Of a DNA stretch of 64,000 bases, positions 9,552 through 16,559 are shown piece by piece. Numbering within the stretch: the stretch's first letter is position 1; each line of letters begins with the position of its first letter. Below the pieces are notes generated by a model. That model was not told the origin of the DNA. It ran no database searches and worked only from the letters and a program-made list of their open reading frames with translations. The stretch is from NCBI GenBank assembly GCA_900472295.1, contig UCIA01000008.1, forward strand, positions 213,756 through 277,755, given 5' to 3'. Both the position numbers and the translations under genes were made by a program. Origin of the DNA: Hyphomicrobiales bacterium (lineage in GTDB: Bacteria > Pseudomonadota > Alphaproteobacteria > Rhizobiales > Rhizobiaceae).

Positions 9552-10193
9552 ATGAGCAAGACGGCACTGATTTTCTGGGGCGGCTGGGAAGGCCACACGC
9601 CGGCCCGCAGCGCCGCGGTCGTCAGCGAGATGTTGACCGGGCATGGCTTTGACGTGCGGGTGGTGGAGGGCACCGCCGCGCTTGCCGATCCACAGCTTTC
9701 GGCAATCGATCTGATCGTCCCGGTGGTCACAATGTCGACGATCGAAAAGCTGGAGCTGCAAAACCTCGTCGCCGCCGTGAGCGGCGGAACCGGCCTTGCC
9801 GGCTTTCACGGCACCATGGGCGACAGTTTTCGCAACGAGCCGAACTATCAGTTCATGACCGGCGGCCAATGGGTCGCCCATCCCGGCGATATCATCGATT
9901 ACCATGTCGACATCATCAGCGATGATCCGATCGTCAGGGGTATCGACGGTTTCGCCTACCATTCCGAGCAGTATTACATGCATGTCGACCCGAGCAACGA
10001 AGTGCTGGCGACGACGAGGTTTGGCGGCGACCATCTCGACTTCATCGACGGTGTCGTCATGCCCGTGGTCTGGAAGCGCCGCTACGGCAAGGGCCGCGTC
10101 TTCTTCAGCGCGCTCGGCCATACGGCGGATGAGTTTTCCGTGCCGCAAATGCGAACCATTTTCGAGCGCGGCGTCCTGTGGGCCAGCCGATAG
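9552..10193 (+). CDS. ThuA-like domain protein
   Basis: The 213-residue protein matches the ThuA-like/glutamine-amidotransferase-like fold: an N-terminal FWGGWEGHTP segment, a GLAGFHGTMGD loop, and the C-terminal YGKGRVFFSALGHT motif typical of ThuA. The ATG at 9552 has GGGAGAG upstream; the frame is open 21 codons further up without a better site. ThuA proteins of rhizobia act in disaccharide (trehalose) utilisation. Here the neighbour is a 2-hydroxyacid oxidase, so a role in carbohydrate catabolism is likely but the reaction is not known. Confidence 0.85.
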   Translation: MSKTALIFWGGWEGHTPARSAAVVSEMLTGHGFDVRVVEGTAALADPQLSAIDLIVPVVTMSTIEKLELQNLVAAVSGGTGLAGFHGTMGDSFRNEPNYQFMTGGQWVAHPGDIIDYHVDIISDDPIVRGIDGFAYHSEQYYMHVDPSNEVLATTRFGGDHLDFIDGVVMPVVWKRRYGKGRVFFSALGHTADEFSVPQMRTIFERGVLWASR

Positions 10194-10205
10194 GCTGAGG
10201 AGCAA

Positions 10206-10772
10206 TTAGGCTCGGCGCAGAGCCTCGGCTTCGGCCAGCTGAATGCCCATTTCGACAAAGGCGGTGAGCACCGAGAAACGGTCGGCCAGCGCCACCCGCG
10301 CCAGGCCGGCCAGTATGCCGGCATTGACGGCGTGCGCGGCGGGCAGCGGCCGCAGCCTCGATCCGTTGGTCCGTTCTCCCGCCGAGCCAGCGATATGCCG
10401 TCGCGCCGCGAGCGCGATCCAGCCGGCCGGGGTCTGTTGCAGTGCTGTCGCCGCCTCGACAACAGCCGCACGCCGGCTTGCACTGCCGGGTTCGCCGACC
10501 CAGTCCTGGACCAGCGCTAGCGTTTCGAGGTCCTGCTGCTCGAGCAGTTCGCTCAGATGGCCCAGGCACTCGTGGCCCCACCAGATCGCTGCCCGGTCCG
10601 GCAGCAGATAGGCGCAAAAGGTGATCGCTTCTTCAGGCGTGCGTCCAGCCATCAGCTTGCGGCAAAACTCGAGCGAAGGCTGGTCGGTGGGAACCGCCGT
10701 CATGTCCCCGGCGACAGCGGTGTTCGCGGCGAAGAGATCGCGTGCGGTCTGAAATCGGAGCCCGTTGACCAT
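10206..10772 (-). CDS. DUF6931-like T6SS-associated protein
   Basis: The 188-residue, mostly helical soluble protein opens LRFQTARDLF and contains TPEEAITFCAYLLPDRAAIWWG followed by an Ala-rich C-terminal half. This pattern resembles DUF6931 proteins that occur near FHA/T6SS genes; I recall the family rather than having searched for it. The start at 10772 follows GGAGGGAAA. No enzymatic motif is visible. It marks the left border of the T6SS island and converges on thuA with a 12-bp gap. The function is unknown. Confidence 0.65.
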   Translation of the reverse strand: MVNGLRFQTARDLFAANTAVAGDMTAVPTDQPSLEFCRKLMAGRTPEEAITFCAYLLPDRAAIWWGHECLGHLSELLEQQDLETLALVQDWVGEPGSASRRAAVVEAATALQQTPAGWIALAARRHIAGSAGERTNGSRLRPLPAAHAVNAGILAGLARVALADRFSVLTAFVEMGIQLAEAEALRRA

Positions 10773-10923
10773 CGCCGTTGTTTCCCTCCCCCAGGGGGAT
10801 TTGGTACTCAACCCGGCGGCGAGGCGCCGGTCAAGTCTCCGACCAAACCTGCCGACCGCCACATGTCCATGACGTTGTTCACAGACAAACGCCTCACGGT
10901 TTGGTATATTCCACAATCAGACC

Positions 10924-10968
10924 CATGATCCCGAAAAAAGGCGCGGCCGGTTTTCGGACGAACGATCA
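10924..10968. repeat. Rhizobial palindromic repeat (CATGATCCCGAAAA type)
   Basis: CATGATCCCGAAAA (10924-10937) is followed by TTTTCGG (10951-10957) and GATCA (10964-10968). The inner arms CCGAAAA/TTTTCGG pair exactly, and the outer GATC pairs with GATC. It belongs to the same family as 26478-26525. It lies in the 284-bp gap between the DUF6931-like gene and the OmpA-like gene, in which no other gene was seen. Confidence 0.55.
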
Positions 10969-11056
10969 CGGTCGAACAAGAACATGGAGCCTGACCGTCG
11001 TGATCCGACGGAGCGGGCTTTGATGACATCGGAAGCTCAAAGCGGGAGTAGCCGTT

Positions 11057-11587
11057 ATGCAGCGGGGTAGTTCGGTTCTAGCGTTGGCGGTCGTGCTTTT
11101 TTCGACGCACGTCTACGCCGACCCTCTTCAGAAATCGGAAGACATCGTCAAGTTCTTTGCCGGTACGGCAGATCACGGCCTGGCGCGCGGGATTTGCGTC
11201 GGCACCGAGGACGAGTGCAAGAGCAAGCAGAAGGAGTCGCCGCCCGAGAAGACCGGCCTCGACATGCTGATCAATTTCGGCCTGGACTCGTCCGAGCTCG
11301 ACGCCAAGGCACGCAGCGAACTCGACGAGTTCGCCAAGGCGCTGAAAGACGACCGGCTGAGCAAGTTGTCCTTCGTCGTCGAAGGCTATACCGATGCGAG
11401 AGGCTCGGCGACCTACAATGAGGGCCTGTCGCAGCGCAGGGCGCAATCGGTGACGGCTTTCCTGGAATCCAACGGCATCGAAGCCACCCGCATCAAGCCG
11501 GTCGGCCTCGGCGAGGCCAATCCACGCAATCCCAATCCTTACGATCCCGCCAACCGCCGGGTCGAGATGCGGATAAAGGCGCAATAG
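11057..11587 (+). CDS. Secreted OmpA-domain protein
   Basis: The 176-residue protein has a signal peptide (residues 1-21, ending HVYA) and a C-terminal OmpA/MotB peptidoglycan-binding domain with INFGLDSSEL, VEGYTDARGSATYN and LSQRRAQSVTAFL, including the Asp and Arg residues that bind diaminopimelate. It lacks a lipobox. It should reside in the periplasm, bound to the wall. It is the only rightward gene at this edge of the T6SS island and may help anchor the apparatus, but a general envelope role is equally possible. GGGAG precedes the ATG. Confidence 0.82.
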   Translation: MQRGSSVLALAVVLFSTHVYADPLQKSEDIVKFFAGTADHGLARGICVGTEDECKSKQKESPPEKTGLDMLINFGLDSSELDAKARSELDEFAKALKDDRLSKLSFVVEGYTDARGSATYNEGLSQRRAQSVTAFLESNGIEATRIKPVGLGEANPRNPNPYDPANRRVEMRIKAQ

Positions 11588-11627
11588 CCGGCTGCGCCCG
11601 TTCGGCAGCACTTGGTCTCTATCGATC

Positions 11628-11680
11628 TGATGCATGTCGCCCAGAAGTGTGCCGCGGTTCTGGGACAACGACATGCATCA
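11628..11680. repeat. Palindromic intergenic repeat (TGATGCATGTCG type)
   Basis: A perfect 12-bp inverted repeat, TGATGCATGTCG (11628-11639) and CGACATGCATCA (11669-11680), encloses a 29-base loop. This sequence type is common in rhizobial intergenic DNA. It sits between two converging genes (ompA-like stop 11587, caspase-like stop 11791). Confidence 0.7.
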
Positions 11681-11690
11681 AAACAAAGAC

Positions 11691-11734
11691 TTAAAGCGCG
11701 TCGCATGAATCCGTTTCAGCGCGACGCGCTTTAA
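11691..11734. repeat. Palindromic intergenic repeat (TTAAAGCGCGTCGC type)
   Basis: A perfect 14-bp inverted repeat, TTAAAGCGCGTCGC (11691-11704) and GCGACGCGCTTTAA (11721-11734), encloses a 16-base loop. It lies 10 bp from the preceding palindrome. As RNA it would form a strong hairpin on either strand and could serve as a bidirectional terminator for the converging genes. Confidence 0.7.
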
Positions 11735-11790
11735 CGGCAACGCCGCGTGTTCAATGGACGCGCGGCGCTGCCTTGGTTTGATCTGATCGG

Positions 11791-13446
11791 TCAGTTCTTG
11801 TTGAGCACGCCGCCGACCGCCACGCCGGTGCCGAAGATCAGCGCCTTGGTCAGGAAATCATTGTTGTCCCGCGGCGGCGGTTCGTCCTCGCGCACGATCT
11901 CGCGGTCGCGCCTTTTCTGCGCGAACTGCTGTTTGCGCGGCTTCTGGACATACTGCTTCTTGCGCGGTTTCTCGGCCACCGGCTTCAGGGTGCGTGCCTT
12001 CTGCACCGCCTGTTTTTTCGGCTTGTCCACGCCGGCCTGATTGGCCTCGTGTTTGGCACGCACGGCCTCCATCATCGGATCGGTCTGGACCACCAGGAAC
12101 GCTAGTTGCTCGCGCGTCAGGAAAGTGGTCGGCGGCAGTCCGTTCTCCTCCTGCCAGTCGCCTATCGCCTGCCTTGTCTTGGCGCCGATGTTGCCGTCGA
12201 CGCGGCCAAGCTCATTGCCCAGCGCTTCGACGCGCAACTGCAGGTCGATCCGGCCCGGGCGATCAAGACCGATCGCGCTCTCCGTCGCCTCGGTGCCGAG
12301 CACTTTCTTCATGTCGTCGGAAATGCCGACCGAGGTGCGCACGGCGGAGCCGGGGTTCACTTCGTCTGGTTCGACCGCCGCGACCTGCTTCTCCTGGGCT
12401 TTCGGGTCCTTCAGCGCGTCGATGTTGAGCCGCGCCACCGTGGCGAAGCGGCCGTTGGGGAACTGCTCGAGATAGGCTTCGTAGAACGGCGCGGTGTTGC
12501 GCTTCGAAGCCTCGTCCCACAGCCGCTGTTCGACTTCCCACGACGGAGGTTCACCAACGACCAAAGCGGGAGCGGCTGTTGCCGCGGCGCCGGCTGCGTC
12601 GGTGGCCGGCTTTGCTGCAGGCGCCGCCGTCACGACGGGCTTTCCAATGAAGACCTCGCGGCCCAGCGATGCGTTGTGCCAGGGCCGCTGACGGCCTTGG
12701 GTGGTCTCGGTCACTTCGCCGCGCACGCGGGTCAGCGCGCTCTGAATCTCAATGCCGGGTTCCGTCAGGTGCCTGGCGAGCGCGGTGGAGTAGGGGCTGT
12801 TGACGCCATTGCCGTCGAAGGCGATGGCGCCCGGATCCGTGGCATAGGCAATCAGGATGCCGCCAGTGCCGACACCTTCCGATCTTGCTTCGATCGGCGC
12901 CAGGCCGGAGCCCAGCGAGCGCGTCTTCGGCAGCGCGGCGGCAAGCGTCCTCGCCAGCGGATTGTCGCGGCAGGCATCGAGGATGATGACGCCGACTGCC
13001 GGGTCGGGCGGCAACGCGGCCATGAAGTCGTCGATCTGGACGGTGCGGGTCTTGAGATAGGCCGGCGATGTCAATTCGGCATCGACCGGGATCAGGAAAT
13101 TCTTGCCGTCGACCTGCATGCCGTGGCCGGCATAGAAAATGACGGCAAGGTCGGCGTCGTAGGATTGCTCGGTGAACTTGCTGATCAGGCTGTGCATGCC
13201 GGCATTGTCCTGGTCGACGCCTTCGATCACCTCGAAGCCGGCATTGCGCAGAGTCGATGCGATCAGGCGCGCGTCATTGGCCGGATTGGGCAACTCGACG
13301 GCATGGACGTATTTGCTGTTGCCGATGACCAGCGCGACGCGTTTGGCGCCCGGTGCGCCGGCATCCGGCGCCGCCGCCTGGGCGGTGCCAAGCGCGGTCA
13401 GGATAAGAAGAAAAAATCCGCTCAAAAGGACGGCAAACGCTTTCAT
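11791..13446 (-). CDS. Secreted caspase-like (peptidase C14) protein with peptidoglycan-binding-like domain
   Basis: The 551-residue protein has a signal peptide (about 1-25) and a caspase-fold domain (about 35-265). The dyad is visible: His108 in FYAGHGMQVDG and Cys159 in ILDACRDNP. A linker region follows (about 300-390), then a PG_binding_1-like repeat near 400-460 (DGNIGAKTRQAIGDWQEENG). The tail is Lys/Arg-rich with a short hydrophobic GTGVAVGGV segment. Caspase-like proteases of bacteria cleave after basic residues or regulate secretion and cell death. This one is exported. As the last gene of the second T6SS operon it may be a wall-linked accessory protease or an effector; the target is unknown. 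Confidence 0.8.
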   Translation of the reverse strand: MKAFAVLLSGFFLLILTALGTAQAAAPDAGAPGAKRVALVIGNSKYVHAVELPNPANDARLIASTLRNAGFEVIEGVDQDNAGMHSLISKFTEQSYDADLAVIFYAGHGMQVDGKNFLIPVDAELTSPAYLKTRTVQIDDFMAALPPDPAVGVIILDACRDNPLARTLAAALPKTRSLGSGLAPIEARSEGVGTGGILIAYATDPGAIAFDGNGVNSPYSTALARHLTEPGIEIQSALTRVRGEVTETTQGRQRPWHNASLGREVFIGKPVVTAAPAAKPATDAAGAAATAAPALVVGEPPSWEVEQRLWDEASKRNTAPFYEAYLEQFPNGRFATVARLNIDALKDPKAQEKQVAAVEPDEVNPGSAVRTSVGISDDMKKVLGTEATESAIGLDRPGRIDLQLRVEALGNELGRVDGNIGAKTRQAIGDWQEENGLPPTTFLTREQLAFLVVQTDPMMEAVRAKHEANQAGVDKPKKQAVQKARTLKPVAEKPRKKQYVQKPRKQQFAQKRRDREIVREDEPPPRDNNDFLTKALIFGTGVAVGGVLNKN

Positions 13447-13678
13447 GGATCGACCCTCCGCCCCCAGCGGGCGCGCTATGGATGTCTGCGCATGCTAAAT
13501 TCCACCAGCGACAGTGTCGCTTCTGCCAAAATGGCTCCTGGGCGTATGTGATCCCAGCCACAGTTTTGGTTCACAAGGACCCAAAAAACATTTCTAAACG
13601 TCGGCTAATATACCATCCGCCGGCCTGAAAACCAACGGCTTGGGCAAAAACCCGGACGGTTTGACCGCTGAACGGCGG

Positions 13679-16090
13679 CTAGCCAGGCTCAAGGCCGTTC
13701 TGGAGCGAACTGACCAGCGCCGTTATCGCCTGCTTGTATTTTTCGAACTCAGGCGATGTCTGGCGGACTTCCGTCGTCGTCTGCTGGCTTGCATCGGTGG
13801 TGGCGGGCGCCGGCAATTTGCGGCCCATTTTCCGTTCCGCCCAGTCGACGACGTAGCTGGCGGTCTTGCCGGTAAGAAATGGGTTGGCCTGGATGACTGA
13901 CGAGCCGAGCACGGCGCTCAGCTGCGCCGATCCCGGCGATGCCAGCACCTGGTGCGCACCTTCCATGCCGAGGAAATGACAGAGATAGAGCCGGCCGGCC
14001 GTGATCTGGTGGCCGCGCGCCTTGAGATAGGCCTCGCCCTCGCGCGCCAGGTTGCGCACCATCTCGCGCGAAATGGTGGCGTCGTAGCGCAGCGCCAAAA
14101 GGTCGGCGGTCGACAGCGAGCGTGCAAGCTCCGGGCGATAGGTGTTCATCATCCGGATCCAGGTCTTCGAGATGAACTGGCCGGCGCCTGTCGCCGAAGA
14201 CAGCGGATTCTTGGCTCGCGCGTTGCCGCCGCTTTCGACTTGAACGATACGGCTGGTCAGCGTTTCGACGGCGGGATCGCTGGACGTGGTGGCGATCGCG
14301 GCGGTCACGGTGCCGAGCGGATCGATCGCCTGGCCGCTCTGATAGAGCTCGAAATGCAGATGCGGCCCGGTCGACAGGCCGGTGGTGCCGACATAGCCGA
14401 TAATGTCGCCGGCCTTGACCTTGGTGCCGACACCGCTGGCGATGGCGAATTTCGACATATGCGCGTAGCGCGTCTCGCGGCCTCCGGCATGCGCAATCTT
14501 CACCACATTGCCATAACCGCTGCCATCGCCCTGGAAGACGATCTCGCCATCGAAGGCGGCGGCGATCGGCGTGCCCACCGGTGCTGCCCAATCGACACCC
14601 TTGTGGATGCGGACCACGCCGAGGATCGGATGTTTGCGCGGCCCGAAGGTCGAGGTCATGACGCCGCTGACAGGCGTCACCATGCCGTTGGCCACGGTCA
14701 GTGAGCGTATCTGGTCGTCGCCCGAAACGCAGGAGAACTGGCCGTCGCTCTGTTGGAAGACGAAACAGTCGAGGCTTTTTTGCGCGCCCTGCACGCCGAC
14801 ATAGAGCACCCGTCCGTCTGTCTCGTTCTTGCCACGCGGCGTCTGCGAATAGATCAGCACCAGGCGCTGGTCCTCGCTGGCGAAAGCATCCAGATCCTGC
14901 CCTCGCGACAGATACATGATGGCTTCGCCGATGATGCCGGTCGGCACATTGTTGCGCGCGGCGGTCGAATAGATCGCGTCGAGCAGGCGGTATTGTCGCT
15001 TGTGCGTGCCTTCCGTCTCGGCGCCGGAATAGTTGAACAAGTCCTCGCGCACCCAAGGGTCGACGCCTGACACAAAGGCGCCGGCGGCGTTGCGCGTCAG
15101 CGTGCCGACAAAGACATTCTTGGCGTAGATCGAGACCTGCATCAGCGACATCGTCGTGGTCTCGCGCGTCGGCCTGAAGCCGCGCATGGCCACGACATAG
15201 CCGGGCTGCAGGCCGTCCTTGCCAAACAGCGCCTTCAGCGCTTCGCCGGCAAGCCTGGCGTCGTCGGCAGAAAAATGCGCATCGAGCGCGACGCTGTCGA
15301 GGCTACGGTCGTTGAGGATCTTGACAAAAATGTCCTCGGTCGCCTCGAAGCGCTGATATTCCGAGGTGACGATGGCAACGCTGGTGTTGTTCTCGACCGC
15401 TGTCTTCTGGAAGGTGGGGAGTGCTGCTTCACCCTCATCTATGGTTTCGCCCCAGCCGGCTTCAGGATCGTCGGCTGCCGCCGAATCTGAAACTTCCGGC
15501 GCAGCTGGAACCGGCTGAGGATCAGGGGCTGGGCCGGGAGTGGCTGGAACCTCGTCCGCACCGGGTGGTGGATTCAGATCGTTCTGCAGATCATTCTGCG
15601 GATCGCTGGGTTCGGTCGGTGGCGGCGCCGCACTCTTCCGCTGCGCCTGGAAGAAAGCGAAATCCTCTTGCGTCGACGGGATCGTCGTCATGAACTTTTC
15701 GCTGGCGCTCAGCATCACGTCGGAGAGGACCACGATCTGCGGCGAGATGCCGGCCTGGTCGAGCTCGGCGGGGCGCGGCATCTCGCGGCTCTTGGCGGCG
15801 CCCGCCTCCGGCGCCAGCGTGATCCACATCGGGTCGCCGGCAAGATCGATGATGGCTGGCACATAGACCGAAGCGTCGGCCGGGACGTCGTCCGAGCCGT
15901 CGACGGCGTGCAGTTCCTCGTCCTCGTCGCCGAACGACCATTCGTCGTAAGTGAGGTAGAAACCGGTGGCGATCGCGGCAAGGACGACTGTCGCCAGGCA
16001 AGCCGCCAGCCCAAGCCACAGCCTGCGCCTGCGTTGCGCGGCTCGCGCCTGCTTCTTTGCCTTGAAGCTGGTGTCGATGCGGTGCGTCAC
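13679..16090 (-). CDS. Membrane-anchored M23 peptidase fused to a transglycosylase-like domain
   Basis: The 803-residue protein begins with a basic stretch and one membrane helix (about 24-46). A long Pro/Glu-rich region (to about 240) and an LysM/opacity-like middle part follow. The LytM/M23 zinc peptidase domain carries HKGVDWAAP (His near 496, Asp near 500) and GPHLHFELY (His near 577). The C-terminal 190 residues (VQVESGGNARAKNPLSSATG, GQFISKTWIRMM) look like a soluble lytic transglycosylase domain with the catalytic Glu in VESGG. The GTG start at 16090 overlaps the DUF1036 stop (GTGA). Both activities cut peptidoglycan, so it probably opens the wall for assembly of the secretion machine. 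A secreted effector role is less likely because of the anchor. Confidence 0.8.
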   Translation of the reverse strand: MTHRIDTSFKAKKQARAAQRRRRLWLGLAACLATVVLAAIATGFYLTYDEWSFGDEDEELHAVDGSDDVPADASVYVPAIIDLAGDPMWITLAPEAGAAKSREMPRPAELDQAGISPQIVVLSDVMLSASEKFMTTIPSTQEDFAFFQAQRKSAAPPPTEPSDPQNDLQNDLNPPPGADEVPATPGPAPDPQPVPAAPEVSDSAAADDPEAGWGETIDEGEAALPTFQKTAVENNTSVAIVTSEYQRFEATEDIFVKILNDRSLDSVALDAHFSADDARLAGEALKALFGKDGLQPGYVVAMRGFRPTRETTTMSLMQVSIYAKNVFVGTLTRNAAGAFVSGVDPWVREDLFNYSGAETEGTHKRQYRLLDAIYSTAARNNVPTGIIGEAIMYLSRGQDLDAFASEDQRLVLIYSQTPRGKNETDGRVLYVGVQGAQKSLDCFVFQQSDGQFSCVSGDDQIRSLTVANGMVTPVSGVMTSTFGPRKHPILGVVRIHKGVDWAAPVGTPIAAAFDGEIVFQGDGSGYGNVVKIAHAGGRETRYAHMSKFAIASGVGTKVKAGDIIGYVGTTGLSTGPHLHFELYQSGQAIDPLGTVTAAIATTSSDPAVETLTSRIVQVESGGNARAKNPLSSATGAGQFISKTWIRMMNTYRPELARSLSTADLLALRYDATISREMVRNLAREGEAYLKARGHQITAGRLYLCHFLGMEGAHQVLASPGSAQLSAVLGSSVIQANPFLTGKTASYVVDWAERKMGRKLPAPATTDASQQTTTEVRQTSPEFEKYKQAITALVSSLQNGLEPG

Positions 16091-16548
16091 GGCGCGCTTC
16101 CGGTCAGGAAGAAGGTCCAGCGTGCCTGGTCCTGCGTGTCGACTTCGACAAACTTCGCCGCGATATGGCCGCGCTGCCAGCATTCATCGATGCCGCGGAT
16201 CGAGAACCGCCGGCGCTCGATGCACATCTCTGTCGAACCGGCCAGGATGGCGTGACCAAACACATCCGTCGCGTAGATATAGATGTAGCGGTTGGTCAGC
16301 TCCTCGCGGATGACGTTGACGCATTGATTGGCGCCGATGGTCCACCAGCCATCGGTCTGGTCGGAATCGTCGACCTTCTCGCCGACGGCGAGATTGACGA
16401 CGTCGAGCGTCTGGTTGCAGACGGTGAATTCGGCGCGCGCTTGTCCGGTGGAAAGGAGTGCCAGCAAGAGCGTCGTCACCGCGATCGCGGCGAGCCTCAC
16501 GCGGGCATTCAGCGCAAGCAGGACGGGATCACGGCGACGGCGTTGCAT
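16087..16548 (-). CDS. DUF1036 secreted protein
   Basis: The 153-residue protein has a signal sequence (basic start, hydrophobic core, cleavage near ARA-E at residue 39). The mature part begins FTVCNQTLDVVNLAVG and includes GWWTIGANQCVNV, matching the DUF1036 pattern of conserved Cys and Trp residues. It should be periplasmic and disulfide-bonded. It is translationally coupled to the M23 peptidase gene downstream (GTGA overlap) and follows ppkA by 11 bp, which suggests a helper role for the wall enzyme or for signal sensing. The biochemical function is unknown. Confidence 0.78.
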   Translation of the reverse strand: MQRRRRDPVLLALNARVRLAAIAVTTLLLALLSTGQARAEFTVCNQTLDVVNLAVGEKVDDSDQTDGWWTIGANQCVNVIREELTNRYIYIYATDVFGHAILAGSTEMCIERRRFSIRGIDECWQRGHIAAKFVEVDTQDQARWTFFLTGSAP

Positions 16549-16559
16549 CGGCGTCCGTG

